A DNA stretch of 7,858 nt from contig JAQGLD010000292.1 of the NCBI GenBank assembly GCA_028293055.1, forward strand, positions 1 to 7,858. The letters run 5' to 3'. Source of the DNA: Alphaproteobacteria bacterium (GTDB lineage: Bacteria; Pseudomonadota; Alphaproteobacteria; Sphingomonadales; Sphingomonadaceae). A program made the translations under genes and the position numbers. This document shows positions 6,675 through 7,858 of this stretch, one piece after another (position 1 is the stretch's first letter; each line of letters opens with the position of its first letter). The notes beneath the pieces were generated by a model that worked only from the letters and a program-made list of their open reading frames with translations, made no database searches and was not told the origin of the DNA.

Positions 6675-7205
6675 TCAGGCTTTCCTGAAGCCGAGAAATT
6701 CGTAGCGGTCGCTGGTCGGCCCGGAACGGTCGACCGAATCGGTCAGGAAGCCGTTCTTCGGGTAGACGGCGCGGCACACCTGGTCGCGCTGGTTGCCGCC
6801 TAGCACCTCGACGGTCTCGCCATGGTCCGCGACGAGGAAGGCGACATGGCCGCCGACCCGTTCGAATCCTGCCCCGACATCCCGGAAACGCGACCAGACC
6901 GCGATCGAGCCGGCGCCGGGTTCGAGATCCTCACTGCCCCAATTGCGCCAAGAGCGCGCCCAGCCCGAATTGGTCCCGGCCAAGCCGGCCCGAAGCACGC
7001 ACCAGTTGACGAAGGCCGAGCACCAGGGCGTGTCGTAGCGGCCGAACTCGTCATCCTCGAGGTCCTCGCAGGTCGCGAGATATTCGAGGATTCGAGAATG
7101 GGTGGCGGGGGAAAGCTCGGATATTCCGGCTTTCTCCTCGGCCTCGGCGATCTGCATCCAGCCAGGCTGCGAAGCGGACGCATCGTCCTTGATCGATCGT
7201 GACAT
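6675..7205 (-). CDS. TIGR02594-type CHAP/NlpC-like putative peptidoglycan hydrolase
   Basis: This encodes a 176-aa protein resembling the TIGR02594 family, a CHAP/NlpC-P60-like cysteine peptidase group often found in phage-type lysins. The putative active-site Cys62 is in PWCSAFVNWC (60-69), the His120 is in GGHVAFLV (118-125), and a third polar residue may be Asn138 in LGGNQ (135-139). SWRNWG (85-90) and LGFRKA at the end are also typical. There is no signal peptide, so export would need a holin or another route, or the target is not the cell wall. GGAG at 7215-7212, six bases upstream, supports the ATG. It sits between nusG and rplK on the same strand, an unusual place. No other phage gene is visible. 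The family call is fair; the enzymatic activity is inferred. Confidence 0.8.
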   Translation of the reverse strand: MSRSIKDDASASQPGWMQIAEAEEKAGISELSPATHSRILEYLATCEDLEDDEFGRYDTPWCSAFVNWCVLRAGLAGTNSGWARSWRNWGSEDLEPGAGSIAVWSRFRDVGAGFERVGGHVAFLVADHGETVEVLGGNQRDQVCRAVYPKNGFLTDSVDRSGPTSDRYEFLGFRKA

Positions 7206-7224
7206 CCGGGACTCCTGCTCCCCG

Positions 7225-7235
7225 TCTATATGATA
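7225..7235 (-). promoter_or_regulatory. Weak -10 candidate for the CHAP-like gene
   Basis: TATCATATAGA on the minus strand is the only AT-rich patch between nusG and this gene and contains two overlapping -10-like hexamers (TATCAT, TATAGA). It lies 20-30 bases before the start codon. No -35 element is recognisable at the right distance, so this is only a suggestion. Confidence 0.25.
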
Positions 7236-7280
7236 GGCCGGGATGGGGCAGGGTAGGGGCGGACCGGGAAAATCCAGTCC

Positions 7281-7361
7281 GTCATCCCGGTGAAGGTCGG
7301 GACCTTAGCGAGATGAGGGCACGGACCTGGTCGTCGAGATCCCGGCCTTCGCCGGGATGAC
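7281..7361. repeat. Inverted pair of palindromic repeats (REPIN-like), copies B and C
   Basis: Copy C (7338-7361) is identical over 24 bases to the copy in the rplL 3' region. Copy B (7281-7304) is the reverse complement of the same unit with three mismatches in 24. The two face each other across 33 bases, so the element can fold as one long hairpin as well as two short ones. It occupies the gap between the nusG stop and the CHAP-like gene. The layout resembles REPIN elements, which are mobilised in trans by RAYT transposases; no such gene is in the window. Confidence 0.7.
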
Positions 7362-7372
7362 GCTTCGCGTCA
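7358..7372 (-). other. Hairpin overlapping the nusG stop codon
   Basis: TGACGC and GCGTCA form a six-base-pair stem with loop GAA; the first three bases of the stem on the minus strand are the nusG TGA stop codon. The hairpin directly abuts repeat copy C. There is no T-run. It may be part of the nusG mRNA 3' structure. Confidence 0.5.
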
Positions 7373-7858
7373 CTTGATCAGTTCGACCTGCTCGAACTCG
7401 AGCTCGACCGGGGTGGCGCGGCCGAAGATCGAGACTCCGACCTTGACCCGGCCGCGATCGAAATCGAGCTCCTCGACCAGGCCGTTGAAGCTCGCGAACG
7501 GGCCGTCGAGCACCTTGACGCTGTCGCCGATCTCATAATCGACGCTGATCTTGGTCTTCGGAGCGGCGGCCGCGGCCTCGTCCTTGGTGTTGAGGATTCG
7601 CGCCGCCTCGGTTTCCGAGATCGCCTGGGGCTTGCCCATCGAGCCGAGAAAGCCGGTCACCTTCGGAGTGTTCTTCACAAGGTGGTAGACGTCGTCGTTC
7701 ATGTTGAGCTTGGCGAGGACATAACCGGGGAAGAACTTGCGGTCAGAAGTGACATTCTTGCCTCGGCGGACCTCGGTGATATTCTCGGTCGGGACCTCGA
7801 CCGCCTCGACCAATTGCTCGAGGCCGAGCCGATGGGCCTCGGCCATGATCGCGTCACG
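7370..7858 (-). CDS. nusG: Transcription elongation/termination factor NusG, 5' end missing
   Basis: NusG binds RNA polymerase through its N-terminal NGN domain, and uses the C-terminal KOW domain to contact Rho or ribosomal protein S10, so linking transcription with termination or translation. The 162 visible residues lack roughly the first 16-17. The frame runs open through the window edge, reading R-D-A-I before MAEAHRLG, so an internal Met at 7846 is not the true start. NGN-domain landmarks are FFPGYVLAKLNMND and HLVKNTPKVTGFLG; the KOW domain (GDSVKVLDGPFASFNGLVEELD) is complete and ends VELEFEQVELIK. The gene is intact within view. It is followed by hairpins and a repeat pair, then an unrelated gene, before rplK. 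Confidence 0.97.
   Translation of the reverse strand, partial: RDAIMAEAHRLGLEQLVEAVEVPTENITEVRRGKNVTSDRKFFPGYVLAKLNMNDDVYHLVKNTPKVTGFLGSMGKPQAISETEAARILNTKDEAAAAAPKTKISVDYEIGDSVKVLDGPFASFNGLVEELDFDRGRVKVGVSIFGRATPVELEFEQVELIK

Noticed and set aside
6631..6682. A tRNA-like stretch on the plus strand (TTAGCGCAATTGG resembling a D-arm, then GGTTTGGAAACC resembling an anticodon arm).
   Set aside because: There is no matching acceptor stem, no T-arm with GTTCRA and its stem, the anticodon stem would have a six-base loop, and the 3' part runs into the CHAP-like coding sequence. At most a remnant, and more likely chance.

Overview
The window is high-GC chromosomal DNA from an alphaproteobacterium, most likely a sphingomonad. 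This rests on the L1, L11, L10, L7/L12 and NusG sequences, a GC-rich third codon position, an EcfG-type stress promoter (a sigma factor system confined to Alphaproteobacteria) and palindromic repeats of the kind common between sphingomonad genes. No taxon search was run.

The right half (3593-7858) is the conserved transcription/ribosomal-protein cluster, all on the minus strand: nusG (5' end outside the window), rplK, rplA, rplJ and rplL. It is not one uninterrupted operon. A 176-aa CHAP/NlpC-like protein (TIGR02594 type) and a pair of inverted palindromic repeats lie between nusG and rplK. A clear intrinsic terminator closes rplKA. Then comes a 48-codon membrane protein gene (lmo0937/DUF5670 type) with its own EcfG-type promoter. 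A 449-nt hairpin-rich stretch then leads into rplJL. rplL is not followed by rpoB here; it meets a convergent peptidase gene at a bidirectional terminator.

The left half (1-3410) is accessory or housekeeping. It holds a possible minus-strand secreted-protein start cut by the left edge, a plus-strand DUF2200 gene, a convergent soluble GAF-HisKA-HATPase histidine kinase on the minus strand with a possible small ORF just upstream, and a divergent plus-strand secreted M20 metallopeptidase.

Functionally, rplK-rplA and rplJ-rplL supply the L1 stalk, the GTPase-associated centre and the L12 stalk, and NusG couples transcription to translation. The small membrane protein looks like a general-stress gene lodged between the two ribosomal units. 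I found no defence system, CRISPR array, insertion sequence or new multi-gene system. The most interesting items are the stress promoter/small-gene pair, the rplJ leader and the repeats at the 3' ends of nusG and rplL.
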